NCBI GenBank assembly: GCA_019671005.1
Contig: CM033745.1
Location: 36,625,834-36,689,833, forward strand
Length of the DNA: 64,000 nt
Direction of reading: 5' to 3'
Source: Hibiscus mutabilis
Taxonomy: Eukaryota; Streptophyta; Magnoliopsida; Malvales; Malvaceae
Shown here: piece after piece, positions 46,961 to 57,886 of the stretch
Layout of the letters: each line of letters opens with the position of its first letter
How positions within the stretch are numbered: the first letter of the stretch is position 1
The notes under the pieces: generated by a model
What the model was told of the DNA's origin: nothing
The model's input: the letters and a program-made list of their open reading frames with translations, nothing else
Database searches by the model: none
Translations under genes and position numbers: made by a program

Positions 46961-48350
46961 GGGAAGAAAGGAAGTTGAGGTATGCACTTTCGAGAATTCA
47001 AGGGTTAAATATAGTGCGAGTAGACCGTTGGTCATTTCTGTTAGGCCAAAAGTTGGAAGTTCGTCTGGTGATGTAAAGCCGGCGATAACCCCCTAGGATT
47101 GTGATTTCTTCTCCAGCGCCATTTGCTTTTAGAGACACCCGCAACGTCCCTTGGAATTATGCTTCCAATGAAACAATACCAGAGGAATCAAACCTTAGGA
47201 AGAGCTAAAGCCGCTGGATGAAACAAAGAAAGTTCTAGAAGAAAAAGTGGAGGAAAAGCTCGATGATGAACCAGTAAATGAAGTGGGGCACTTCACCAGG
47301 AGTGGTAGTTGTTATTCACCCGAGACATCCAAAGAGGGTGAAAAAACAAAAGGGAAAGTTGTGGCAGTACCAAAAAAGATCTTTGGAGATGAGCCCCCTC
47401 CCAAGCTAAATGAACCAACCACAAAACAACAAGCTCAAGAGTTCTTGAAATTTTTGAAACACAATGAATACAGTATAGTCGCACAGTTAAAGAGACAACA
47501 TGATAGAATTTATGTTCTCAAACTATTGTTGAGTTCGGAAGGGCATCGCAATGCTTTAATCAAGATGCTCAATCAGACATTTGTCCTGAATGATATATCA
47601 ATTCATAAATTGGATAGAATTGTGAACCATATAATTATGGACAATTACATAACCTTCACTGATGATGAGATCTCGGAGGGAGGAATAGGATCTATTACGA
47701 ATTTGAATATCATGACTCATTGGAAGGGTCATGTTCTTCCTGGAATTCTAGTAGTCAATGGGTCGGTACTGAAATGTCTTACTGATGGTCACCTTGCAAA
47801 GGTTACCAATTGATGACTCGTATATGAAGACATATAAAAGCATTGTAATGGCTTTTGATGGTACTACTTGAGATGTGCTTGGAAAAATCGATGTGCCATT
47901 ACTAATTGGACCTGTAATTTATAACGTGGATTTTGTGGTTATGGATATCAAGCCAACATACAATTGCTTGTTAGGAAGGCCCTGGATTCATTCTGCTAAC
48001 ACAGTACCATCTTCGTTGCATCAGAAACTGAAATTTGTGATAAAAGAAAAGTTGGTCAATATTAGAGCTGAAGAAGATATCATTGCCTTTGTGATTACTG
48101 ATGCCCCATACATTGAAGCGGATGAAAATACTCTTGAATGTTTGTCAGAGCCCTGGAGTTTATAAATGCAACTTTTATTACTGAAGGGAAGCCGATAGCT
48201 CGACTGAGGTTATCAAGCTATACCAAGATGATTGTCCGTGAAACTCTTGGAAGAGGCACAAGAACTAAAAAAGGACTTGGAAAGCATCTTTAGGGATGTC
48301 TGCGTCCGAAGCTTGTCATCATGAAGAAAGATCGCTTTTGACTTGGGTTT
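46961..48350 (+). pseudogene. B: protease region
   Basis: Plus strand: VGHFTRSGSCYSPETSKEGE, AQEFLKFLKHNEYSIVAQLK, HRNALIKMLNQTFVLNDISI, ITFTDDEISEGGIGSITNLN, then LPGILVVNGSVLKCL, where the protease active-site Asp of the usual DNGS is Val, then VVMDIKPTYNCLLGRPWIHS and PSSLHQKLKFVIKEKLVNI. It ends with FLEGVCPCFPGEALNNWTAE near 48520. RT should follow but does not. Confidence 0.75.
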
Positions 48351-49790
48351 AAGCCCAACATTCAGCATAGACAGAAGGATCTGAAGAAGAGAGAGAACTA
48401 AAGTAGAGGATCATGAAAAGGCTGAATGTCAACGGCATATTCGAGGGATCCCAGCCTGGCAAGTTTCTAGAAGGAGTCTGTCCATGCTTTCCTGGTGAAG
48501 CACTCAATAATTGGACAGCAGAGGATCTTCCCCTAGTTTTTAAGACAAAAATAGAGTAATGCCAAGAAATATAATTTCTGAGGAGTAAAAAGAGATTAAA
48601 AAAAAAGAAAATTAAAGAAAAAGCGGAGTGAAAATCCAAAAAGGGCGCTTCGCAAAATGAAAATATCTATGGTAAAAACCCAAAAGGGCGCCAATGATAT
48701 AAAAAAGAAAAAAAGAAAAAAGAAAAAGAGAAAAATGAAAAAGGGGGGTTCAAGATGAAAACTCCCAAAGAGCGTCTTGAAACCAAATGAGGATCTGGGT
48801 TGAAAACTGGGCGGCTCAGATGTGTTGAGATCTGGCATCCGACAATTAAAAGACCTCTTGTATACCTAGTATTTTGGGACTATATTTGAAGTCTACCGGA
48901 CAATGGATCGAGCTTAGGACTATATTCGGTTGATGGGTTTTCTGAATCCTTCATGCTATGAATGCTTGAGGATCTGAACTTGTTTCTTGATTTTTATTAT
49001 TTTAGTTTGCCATGAATTTTTCAAACGTCATTGTACTTTGCTTATAAGCCTGAATAAATTCATGAATTCTCTTCAGAGCTTTCTTTCATTTCTAAAGCAT
49101 CATGCAAATGACTAGTATAGCGTATTAAAACATATGATTTCTTGGTATTACTATGTTTTGAAAGATACAGGTATACTTTAGCACTCTAGGTTATTGAAGA
49201 AGGAGTGTATAAAGTGAAGGTTGAGTTGAATGTTGCGCCACCGAAAACAAAAGAAAGAAACAATGAAATACTTAATTCGATCAGTACCTAAACAAGTTGG
49301 AAGGATGGACAGAGAAATGAATGCAAAGGAAAGTGTTGTGAGATAAAGCTAAAGACCCAAAGGGCGCCGAAAAAGAGAAAAGAAAGAAAAAAACAACGAA
49401 GAAAAGAAAAAGGTGGAAAAAAGGGGAAAAGAAAAAGGAAAAAGCTGAGGTGAAAACTCGAAAGGGCGTCTTGAGAAAAAGAAAAACCAAAGTGAAAACC
49501 TGAAAAGACGCTTTGAGAAAAGCAATATGAAGTGATAACCTGAAAGGACGCTTTAGAGCAAAGGACCAGAAATGCATAAAAGTTGTCTCAAAGGATAATC
49601 TCGAATGTGAGATGAAGAATCAATGCAGACTGAGAGTTAGTGAATAAGTATAGCAAAGAAACCAGATTTGGTCTCCTAGAAAGCGAAAGTTGTTGATTGA
49701 TCCCAATGTGTCATGGTTCATGCATCATACATAGAAATTAGGGTCATACTAACCCTCATCAAAGCATTTTAATCTATTTTTATCAGGAAT
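48351..49790 (+). other. B: purine-rich 3' untranslated region with repeated boxes
   Basis: The end of the gag-pro frame (to about 48558) runs directly into purine-rich non-coding sequence (48590-48760, 49355-49450). At least seven boxes of the form GTGAAAACCYGAAAGGGCGC occur, at about 48627, 48675, 48757, 49347, 49451, 49492 and 49528. Most can fold as a short hairpin with an A-rich loop. The same boxes occur in C. Minus-strand Phe-rich frames here are composition artefacts. Confidence 0.6.
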
Positions 49791-49794
49791 TTAG

Positions 49795-50175
49795 CAAGAA
49801 TGAAGAAATCCTATTGAGAAGAGTTTGCCCCAAAGTTCCTAATGAGAAGAACTCGCCCAGCAAAGAATACAGAGTTCCTAATGAGAAGAACTCGCCCAGC
49901 AAAGAATGAAGAACTCCTAATGAGAAAAGTTCTTCGTAGAGTTCCTAATGAGAAGAACTCGCCCGATGAAGAAGGAAGAGCTCTTAATAAGAAGAGTTCA
50001 CCATTTTTAAAGAATGAGGAAGTTCCTAATGAGAAGAACTTGCTTATTAGACGTCTTTACAGAGAGGTAGACCAGTATGACCAAGAGGAATGAACGGGTT
50101 CCTAATGAGAAGAACTAGTTCAAACTTTGTGGTTACCCTTGCTAGGAGAATTCGAAAGTTCCTAATGAGAAGAAC
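49795..50175 (+). repeat. Tandem repeat (about 36-39 bp) before the 3' LTR of B
   Basis: GTTCCTAATGAGAAGAACTC with a variable CGCCCAGCAAAGAATGAAGA-like tail is repeated about eight times, with growing divergence and spacing to the right. It lies in the same place as the arrays of A and C. An 83-residue open frame across it is simply the translated repeat. Confidence 0.8.
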
Positions 50176-50277
50176 TTTTTTCAAGCTTTTTGGAAAGGAA
50201 GAAAAATTCAATAGTCAAATTGTTTGGGCCAAATTCGTGTATTTTTAGTCTTTGCCCTATTCCTGCTCTGTAGCAAT

Positions 50278-50294
50278 GAGCAAAGAGGGGCAGC
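50278..50294 (+). promoter_or_regulatory. Polypurine tract of B
   Basis: GAGCAAAGAGGGGCAGC directly precedes the LTR start TGTCATACCC. Confidence 0.75.
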
Positions 50295-52697
50295 TGTCAT
50301 ACCCAAATTCTACCTGGGTAGGTATATATATTATAATATTTATCATATAAAATAATAAATAAATAAAAGAATAAATAAATAGTAAAAGGTCTAAATATCC
50401 TAAATATATTAGAGTTCATGTTACAAATTTTAAAACCCACATCCTAATTCTAAAATCCTAAAACTCGTCAGAACTATTCTTCCCCGCCCAAATTTGGATA
50501 CAAAGGCCCAAGAAACATATTTATGTTACTTTTTCTCGCCTAAAGTGGCCATGTGGCGCTAAAGGATTCGTCCAGAAGAGAGCACATGGATCCTAGCCCT
50601 CATTAATCTAGCTATCAACAGATAATAGTTGGTGACATCAACCATGATTCCCATATATAAAAAAGAGGAATTATTTGATTATAATTGCGCAATAATTTCG
50701 GCCATTAATCCCGAAATTATGGAGGAGAGAGAGAGCTTGCTCATCAAAGCTTAAAGGTCACCTGCACTCAAAGGTCACCAGAGAAGCCGAACGAATCATC
50801 GCCGGAGTACGCCAAAGGCCGTCGGAAGGTAACTCCTCCACTTGTCTTTTTCTTTTTCCTGTAATAAGAGTCAAAATGTTAGATCTAGCTTCAGAAACTA
50901 AAAAAGAAAAAGGCAAAAGATGGAAAATGTCTAAATCGGAGTTTATCTGAGTTTTAATAGAGGCTTAGGTCATCGGAGCGGATTTAAGCCATGTCGTAGT
51001 GGAAAATGAGCAGTTATGAGTAGATCTAGGGGGAAGTCGGGAGATCCTGTCAGATCGGGTAGTTTTAGAGTGATCGGAGTAAAAATTGGAAGTTTTCAAG
51101 CAATTTTGGATTTTCAGCACGGTGGCCAAAAATTACCCGACGGTGGAGGTACGATGGCCAAAAATTGTCGGAGTGGCGGCCGTCGTCGCCTACAGCGACC
51201 GGGATTCGAATCCCGGTGGCTGGCAAACGTCCAAAAGTGGCCAGAGTTTGATCGGAGTGGATTATATTGCGGTGGTCGAAGAAATTTAGGACGGTGGTCG
51301 GTTTGATGTTCTTTATGTTCATCACTTTTGAGATGAACACGCGAAGAACATGCGTGAAAATCATGGTTTTGATCCATTTGGACCAGAATTTCTGGGTATA
51401 AGGAGTTTCTTGAGAGAGAAGGGAAGAGAATTTGAGAGAGAACCAGGATAGGAAATAGTAGAATTTCAAAAAAATAAAAAAATAAAACGAAGAATCTGAT
51501 AATGCCTTTAAATAGGCAATGGAGTTCGGGCCTAGAGGCCCGCGAACCCCTATTGGGCCCGCACCCTTCTTTCCTCTTTCTTGTAATCCAACACTTCTTT
51601 TTTAATAAAATTCAATTTAGTCCCCTTTTGCTTTAGTTTCTAAGTTTAATTTTATTCGATGTAGTCATGATTCATGCTTTAATTAAACGTTCGAATTTAT
51701 TTAATATTTTTTTCATTTGATTGCACATTAATTTTGTTCCATATATACATACATATATATATAGTAATACATTCCAAATGAAAGTATATTATACGTATAA
51801 AATCTATTATGCCATATATACAATATATAATACGTTATTTATAATATTCCATATAAATGATATACCATATATGTATTACATGGTAATATACCTTAGTATC
51901 TTGTGTTTTTAATGAAACTATATGATGTATATATATTAATGCAATTACATTATGTGTTTGATGCATGTTTTAAAAGGAAGCATATGGTATATTTTGTTAG
52001 ATAATTAAACACATAGATTTAATTAATTTGTTAGAGCCTTAGTATTTAGGTTCTTTAATAAGAATTCAATAATTAAATTAGGAGATATAATTGTAAAAAA
52101 TAAATGAGTATTAAAAGTGAAGCTTTGAAGTTCTAAATTAGATAGTATCTCATTGCAATGAGATGTTATTCAAGGAAACTTTTAAGTAGAATATTTGATA
52201 CGCATATTAACTTGGAATATGAAATTAACACACCCTAAATTTAATAATATTCATAGTTTTTAAGTAATTTAATTAATTAGAGTCTTTTAAGTTAGAGCTT
52301 AGAATTAATAAAAGGATATCTCCATTTGGAATTTAAATCCAATTAATAATTAAGAGTTAAATTAAATTCTAATTATTATTCTAAAAATGTCAAAATGACA
52401 CGTAAAATTAAAAGGTACCGATAACAGGCGTTTGTGCTAGTGTTAATCCTTCTCCACACGTAGCTGACTCTCGAACCCAAAATTTTAAGAATGAATCTCT
52501 AGTTGTTTTTATAGTGTTTTGTCTACCAAAGTGACTGGTGGAGACTTCAAATTGTCTTCAAGATTAAATAAAGAAAAACTCTAATTTAACATGAAAAACC
52601 TAATTTTTTAGGATTAAATAAATAAAAGGCAAACTCTATTTTCAAAAAATAATCGTTAGGCTATTTTCACACCTCGATTAAAAAAATGGTCACGACA
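50295..52697 (+). mobile_element. B: 3' LTR
   Basis: 2403 bp from TGTCATACCCAAATTCTACC to GGTCACGACA. It keeps the complete U5 end that the 5' copy has lost, including GTTAATCCTTCTCCACACGT (52440) and ACTGGTGGAGACTTC (52531), decayed forms of the blocks shared by Tat LTRs. TATA-like ATATATAAAAAAG lies at 50653. Poly-A-like AATAAA is at 51604. An 18-base perfect palindrome lies at 51199-51216. Confidence 0.85.
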
Positions 52698-53427
52698 GCA
52701 GCCCTTTCAAAAAACCAGCCACATTTTTCTTTCTCTGTGATCACTAACCCCGAGACATACTAGATTAGCCTCATAAACTCTATCTCATAATTATTTACAG
52801 TCATGTCAGTCTGCTTCAGATTCATGAAATTATCCTGGTACTTTGCTAAGTACTCTAGTATAATATAACGGTCTTAGAATGATTGTCGAAAATATTCCCA
52901 TAAGATCTGACTGGCTAAAACAACATTTTCCTCATCCTCCCATCAATTTTTGGCTTCACCCTGCAGCAGCGATACATCGGCCCTGAGCTTCCGATTAGTA
53001 GGATAATTCATCCCAACAAACAAACGCTGAAGCTTCTTCAGCCAATATTATGCATCAGCCAGATTCGCAACTGTTTTCCCATCAAACATTGTCATTCTGG
53101 CAACTAAGAACTCAGTAGATACGGGTCTCCTCACACCCTTTAACTGGCGGAGGTAACGAAGCAACTCTCGGTGTACTGTAGTAGTATACATGCCATCAGT
53201 CTCATTGTCCCCAGAGTCATGTGGATCTCCACTCAAAGTCTGGTGAGCAAATGAATCCTCGCCTCCAGCATGGTCCTCAGGTTGCCCATCCTCATTATCA
53301 TTGTGAATCTCATTCTCATTCTGCATCTGATCAACAGGGGGCGGTAGATCACTCTTTGCAGCAGATGTAGACATCCTCGACCATGATCACGACCGATCGC
53401 TAAGCTAGAGCTTCTACGAGGTGACAT
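52698..53427 (-). pseudogene. H: gag N-terminal part
   Basis: Minus strand from an ATG at 53427 (MSPRRSSSLAIGRD), frameshift to LPPPVDQMQNENEIHNDNED, then REFLVARM-type STEFLVARMTMFDGK, then after stops the capsid region ILEYLAKYQDNFMNLKQTDM, VNNYEIEFMRLI and ITEKEKC. It is cut at 52703 by element B; coding sense resumes at 20600 with GLRTSIKIG. It is a Tekay/Del-type gag with several stops and a frameshift at the T/A run next to the insertion. Confidence 0.75.
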
Positions 53428-53494
53428 AATAGTCTATCTACAAAAAAGAAATAAACCTAGATTCAGAGTTGTTACTTTCAGTCTCTATCCAAAA

Positions 53495-55020
53495 CATATC
53501 TTTAATTCTTTAAAATAATAAATTTACCAGAAAATCTCATTTTGCCCAAAAATATTTAATGTGCATCAAAAAATTATTTTCGGCATTTTATATGAGTCTC
53601 AAATTATTTTCTTAAAATCCTTTAAACTTTATCATATAAATCACAAGCGCAATGCAATGCACCTAACTACAACCGCCAAGAGAAGAGGAAAGTTCCACAG
53701 AACTCCTCACTACAATCGCCATCCGAAGTGGAACTCAGCCCGAAGTGTGGAACCACTGATCTTCCCCGAACAAATCTCAACCTATGCTCATACATGTATG
53801 ATGTTTAAAACTCAAATTCATAAACACAATTTCATAAATCTGATATTCCATAAGACATACTTCATAAATCATGGTCCATAAATCTGTAAATCATACTCCC
53901 GTAAATCCTATATTTCATTAAACAAATGTTTCATAAATTATAATTAAAAACACATTATGAAATCATATGCACGTGATGTCAACTATACAAGCCATAATGC
54001 ATATAAATAATCACAAAATGTGAAAAATACCAACACATAGAAAAATATATATGTAGCATCTCAAGAAACACACCTCAAGCAGCATTAGCTCTAACGTCGG
54101 GAAGAACGCCTCTTGCGTTCAAATCTAGCTGAACCGGAACCTATGATATAAAACTCTACATCAAAATCTAACACTATGCCACCAAACTAAACATCACAAA
54201 AACTATTCCAAATATTACTCGCATGTAAATCTTGTAGTACGAGAGGTAAATGAGGTGATAGTTCGTCAGACTCGCGGTCAAATGAATAATGATCACCTTA
54301 ATAACAACAATAATCTTAATCATAATCCAATAATAAATTCTCTACAATCAAAAAGCCAGTTACAGGTCAGGTTCGGTGCTCTCAATTTTTAGGAGGTTTC
54401 GACGGTTAGGGGTGCGAATGTTAATCGAGAACATTGGTGGTTCATTATTTGGGGGTCTATCCGAGCACTTATTTTGAAGTGAAACAAAATATATTAATGT
54501 TGCACTGAATTAACTTACTGACAATTTGATTTGATAACAAAGGAACATATTATATATACATATATATATATTCTACTGTAAAACAATGCTACGAACAATT
54601 GCTTTATCTTGAAAATAATGATAAACTAACCTTGCATAGGATTGGAAATCCAATGCAACCAAGGGACTCATACAATTTAGCTATGGTGAATATGGATATT
54701 CTTTTCGGGTAGGTTGTGCGATTGATTCTGATGGGGATTCAGGTGAAGCAAACGAATGAGAGAGTTTAGAGAGGGATGTGGGGAAAGAGGCGGCCAAAAG
54801 GAAAAATAATAAAATATGGTTTATAAATACTCAAACTTAATGGGTAAATAGAAAGATTTTACCTTGAAAATTCTAGGGTTCATGAAATAGGTATCCAATA
54901 TCGATTCATTTATAAAAAGGTCACTAAATTCGTTTAAAAAGGCCACTAAATTCCTAGGGTTTTGAATTCACAGATTTTAAAATTAGGGTTTTTAAATTAG
55001 GGATATTTTGGGGTGTTACA
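53495..55020 (-). mobile_element. H: 5' LTR
   Basis: Starts on the minus strand at 55020 with TGTAACACCCCAAAATATCC. Matches the three pieces of the 3' LTR (6061-6768, 18162-18222, 19602-19839). The inner end is uncertain: a decayed PBS-like TTTTGGATAGAGAC lies at 53481-53494 before gag, so the LTR is taken to end near 53495, length about 1.5 kb. It is inserted in the copia pol; the neighbouring five bases are CTCCA (55021-55025). Confidence 0.7.
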
Positions 55021-55760
55021 CTCCAACCCATCCAATTTACTCAGCTTGGGTGTGATAGCCATGGGAGTCTCAACAGGTCGAGTGCATGCCAAGTTGTGCT
55101 TCATCAAAATTTCATTAACAAACTTCCATTGTGTGAGCAACAAGCCTTCACCAGTTCGAACCACCTCTATGCCCAAGAAATATTGCACAGACCCCAAGTC
55201 AAGGGAGAAATGCACATCAAGAGCTCGAAGAACTTGCATAATATGTGACTCAAATTTTCCAGTGACTAAAATATCATCCACATAAACAGCTAAGTATGTA
55301 AATTCACGAGCCTTTATAGACAAATAAAAAATTATCAGCTCTAGAGGAAACAAAGCCTAAGCTACATAAGAAATCACGGAGCTTACTAAACCAATTGCCA
55401 GGAGCTTGCCGGGGCCGTAGAGAGCCTTCTTGAGCTTGCAAACCCGAGTGCCACCGTCTGAACTGCACTTCTCAAACCCAAAAGGTTGCACCATGTAGAC
55501 ATCTTCCTCCAAATCCCCTTTAAGAAACGCATTATTAATGTCTACTTGATGGATTTGCCAATTATTCATAACAGCTAACGATAACAGAATATTAACAGTG
55601 GCAAACTTAATAATGGGACTGAATGTTACAGCAAAGTCATAACCTGGAATTTGTGAGTAACCCTCTGGCAACCAAACATGATTTGTATTTGTTGACAGTC
55701 CCATCAGAATTTAGACCCAACGGCTTTTCGGTTAGTAGGCAAAGTGACCAATTCCCATGT
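55021..55760 (-). pseudogene. Copia reverse transcriptase (RVT_2)
   Basis: Minus strand: RLVAKGYSQ-like LPEGYSQIPGYDFAVTFSPI, ATVNILLSLAVMNNWQIHQV, DINNAFLKGDLEEDVYMVQP, VCKLKKALYG, frameshift, then FTYLAVYVDDILVTGKFESH with the catalytic YVDD, FSLDLGSVQYFLGIEVVRTG and LLLTQWKFVNEILMKH, ending TPKLSKLDGLE at the H insertion. Catalytic box intact; at least two frameshifts and stops upstream. Confidence 0.85.
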
Positions 55761-56370
55761 ATCATTATTAATCAGGGCATCATATTCGGCAAGGCAACAG
55801 CATACCATTGAGGATGATGACGAGCTTCATGTATACTAGAGGGGAGGCTCAAGACATTGCACATGATAAATCTTTGGCTTGAAGACTCCAGTTTTGCTCC
55901 TAGTGATCATGGAGTGAGTGTTATGCTGGTTGTATGGAGGAAATGTATTGTTTAAAGCAAAGGGCACAACGTCATCGTTTGTTGCACTCCTATAATCACC
56001 TCAGCATCTGCATCAGGGGGAATTGCCTCTGAACACCAAGGCATGCCATGCTCCAAACCACAGATTGATGAACCTCATGATTAGTTAGTTGATGCACAGA
56101 ATCGAGAGTAGGGGCCAAGTGGTGTTGCTCATGATGAGTAGGAGTGCCACTACTATGTTCAGAGACAACATGCTCGTGTAGATCAGCAACTGAAGGTTCA
56201 GCCTGAGTTGTATCACCGGATGCAGTCATTGTTGCATCTGTTGGAGTCACAGCACACACATCAGAGTGTTGTTGCTGAAATAGATGCCCATCAGGAGTAG
56301 CCATTGTAGTTACTTCCCTTGCAGTTGTCGTAGTACTAGGGAAAGAGCTTTCCTCTACCATTGGAGACTC
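55761..56370 (-). pseudogene. Copia integrase-RT spacer
   Basis: Minus strand, hydrophilic and low-complexity (SVADLHEHVVSEHSSGTPTH, HHLAPTLDSVHQL), ending in a decayed ACLGVQRQFP. The usual spacer between integrase and RT in copia polyproteins. Confidence 0.6.
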
Positions 56371-56490
56371 CACAACAGGTGCAGTAGGGGAAGTGATTGG
56401 GGATGCTGTTGGGACAGATGTAGCTGCAGCGGGAGTGATGGGGAAAGCTGTTGGGACAGATGTAGCTGCAGTGGGAGTGATGGGTGTTGC
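56371..56490 (-). repeat. 42-bp tandem repeat in copia spacer
   Basis: TGTTGGGACAGATGTAGCTG recurs with a 42-base period (56408 and 56450), with a third degraded copy to the left. It encodes a Leu/Ser/Pro-rich 14-residue repeat in the spacer between integrase and RT. Confidence 0.6.
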
Positions 56491-56544
56491 TGATGTAGTT
56501 GGTCCTTCACTTGTAGACAGAGTAAAAGGAGGAGAAGAAAATTC

Positions 56545-57664
56545 CTAATGTGCAGGGACAGACTTTCGAGAACCAGATGCATCAAATGGAAAACATGACT
56601 CGATGAATCGAACATGCTGAGAGATAAAGACACGGACAATGCTGTCCATGCACTGATACCCTTGATGATGTGGAGAATAGCCCTGAAAAATGCACTCCTT
56701 GGACCAAAAATTGAACTTGTGCCTGTTATAAGCCCTCAAACAGGGAAAACATTGGCTGCCAAACACCCGTAGAAATTGGTAATCTGGTTTCTTATCATAC
56801 AACAGCTGATGAGGGGAGATGCCTCCAAGTGCCTCTAAAAGCAATCTGTTTAAAAGATACACAGAACTCAACACAGTGTAAGACCAAAATGTGAATGGGA
56901 ACCGAAGCTTGTGCAAGGAATAAAAAAACTGTGTCAATAATGTGACGATGTTTTTGTTCCACAACACCATTTTGCTGCGAGGTGTGTGGACACAATAACC
57001 TATGTTGCACTCCCATTTGAACCAAATCAGAATTTAAAGCTTGAAACTCTCCACCATTATCAGTTTGCAAAGCTATAATTTTAGATGAGAATTGATTCTG
57101 AACCAGAGCAGAAAACATACGAAAAGCATTCAAAACTTCAGATTTATTCTTTAAAAGAAAGAGCCAACAATTGCGACTATACATGTCAACAAAAGAAACA
57201 GAATAGCGATAGCCACAAGATCTAATTGGAGCAGGACCCCAAACATCAGCTTCAGAAAGCTCAAAAGGCTTGGTATAGACAGTGGTAGAAGAACTAAAAG
57301 GTATCTGGTGACTTTTCCCTAACTGACATGCAATACACACAGTCTTATTGTCTACAGAAATTGCTTTATTCAGTACAGAGCAAACCACACGAGGAGACGG
57401 ATGCCCTAATCTATTGTGCCACAACCAATATAGAGACCTATCACTAGAAGCCATAGTAGTGGTATTGACAGAACCATTAGCAATTGACGAAGCAGCCTCA
57501 AAGTAGTATAAACCGTCCTCTAGCCTCCCTATGAGCAAGTCCTCTTGTGTGTTCTCATCCTTCACGAAACACTGAGTACAGGGAAACTCAAAAAAGACAT
57601 TATTATCTTTGGTAAATCGAGAAATAGACAATAAATTCCTTGTTTTCTGAGGTACATGTAACAA
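56545..57664 (-). pseudogene. Copia integrase with GAG-pre-integrase zinc region
   Basis: Minus strand. From 57664: LLHVPQKTRNLLSISRFTKD, WHNRLGHPSPRVVCSVLN and CIACQLGKSHQIPF (HHCC zinc box), SEADVWGPAPIRSCGYRYSV (first Asp), ALQTDNGGEFQALN (second Asp), SQQNGVVEQKHRHIID (Glu). After a frameshift: TVLSSVYLLNRLLLEALGGI, HQLLYDKKPDYQFLRVFGSQ and WSKECIFQGYSPHHQGYQC. All three catalytic acids and the zinc ligands are present; one frameshift near 56800-56950. Confidence 0.85.
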
Positions 57665-57675
57665 ATGATCAATAG

Positions 57676-57880
57676 CTAACTTACGTTTACCGGATAGAAA
57701 CGAAGCTTGACCAACAGTAGATCCATCCCGAAAAAGACTTTTCCATTACCTGAGTAGTGACGGCCATTGTGAATGAACTGATGATCACCAATGACATGGT
57801 GTGTCGCCCTTGAGTCAAGGAACCAGCGAGAATCAAGAGCAATGATACCATTGGCAACCAAAAAAATTGATATGAGGAGT
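57676..57880 (-). pseudogene. Copia protease, N-terminally fused to LTR end
   Basis: Minus strand: LDSRWFLDSRATHHVIGDHQ. The protease active site is DSRAT instead of DSGAT. The reading frame begins within about 10 bases of the LTR end, so gag and the primer-binding site are missing. Confidence 0.75.
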
Positions 57881-57886
57881 ATCAGG

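Larger units (their letters stand above)
20606..52697 (+). mobile_element. B: 32-kb plus-strand Tat gypsy element with nested insertions
   Basis: Starts TGTCATACCTGAATTTTACC at 20606 and ends ATGGTCACGACA at 52697, with GCAGC at 20601-20605 and 52698-52702, a perfect 5-base target duplication inside the gag of H. Own sequence: LTR (20606-23029), an ORF of DUF7745 type plus coiled coil (23040-24720), gag (45540-46767), protease region (to about 48350), a purine-rich 3' region with tandem repeats, and LTR (50295-52697). Elements C and D occupy 24896-45539. No RT, RNase H or integrase of B is present. Removing C and D leaves about 11.4 kb. Confidence 0.85.

Noticed and set aside
48349..48838. 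Phe-rich minus-strand frames
   Set aside because: Antisense of the purine-rich 3' UTR of B; same composition artefact.
49842..50093. 83-residue repetitive protein
   Set aside because: Translation of the tandem repeat before the B polypurine tract; not conserved and in an untranslated region.
51199..51216. tRNA gene
   Set aside because: Only a T-arm-like palindrome; no acceptor, D or anticodon arms fit around it.
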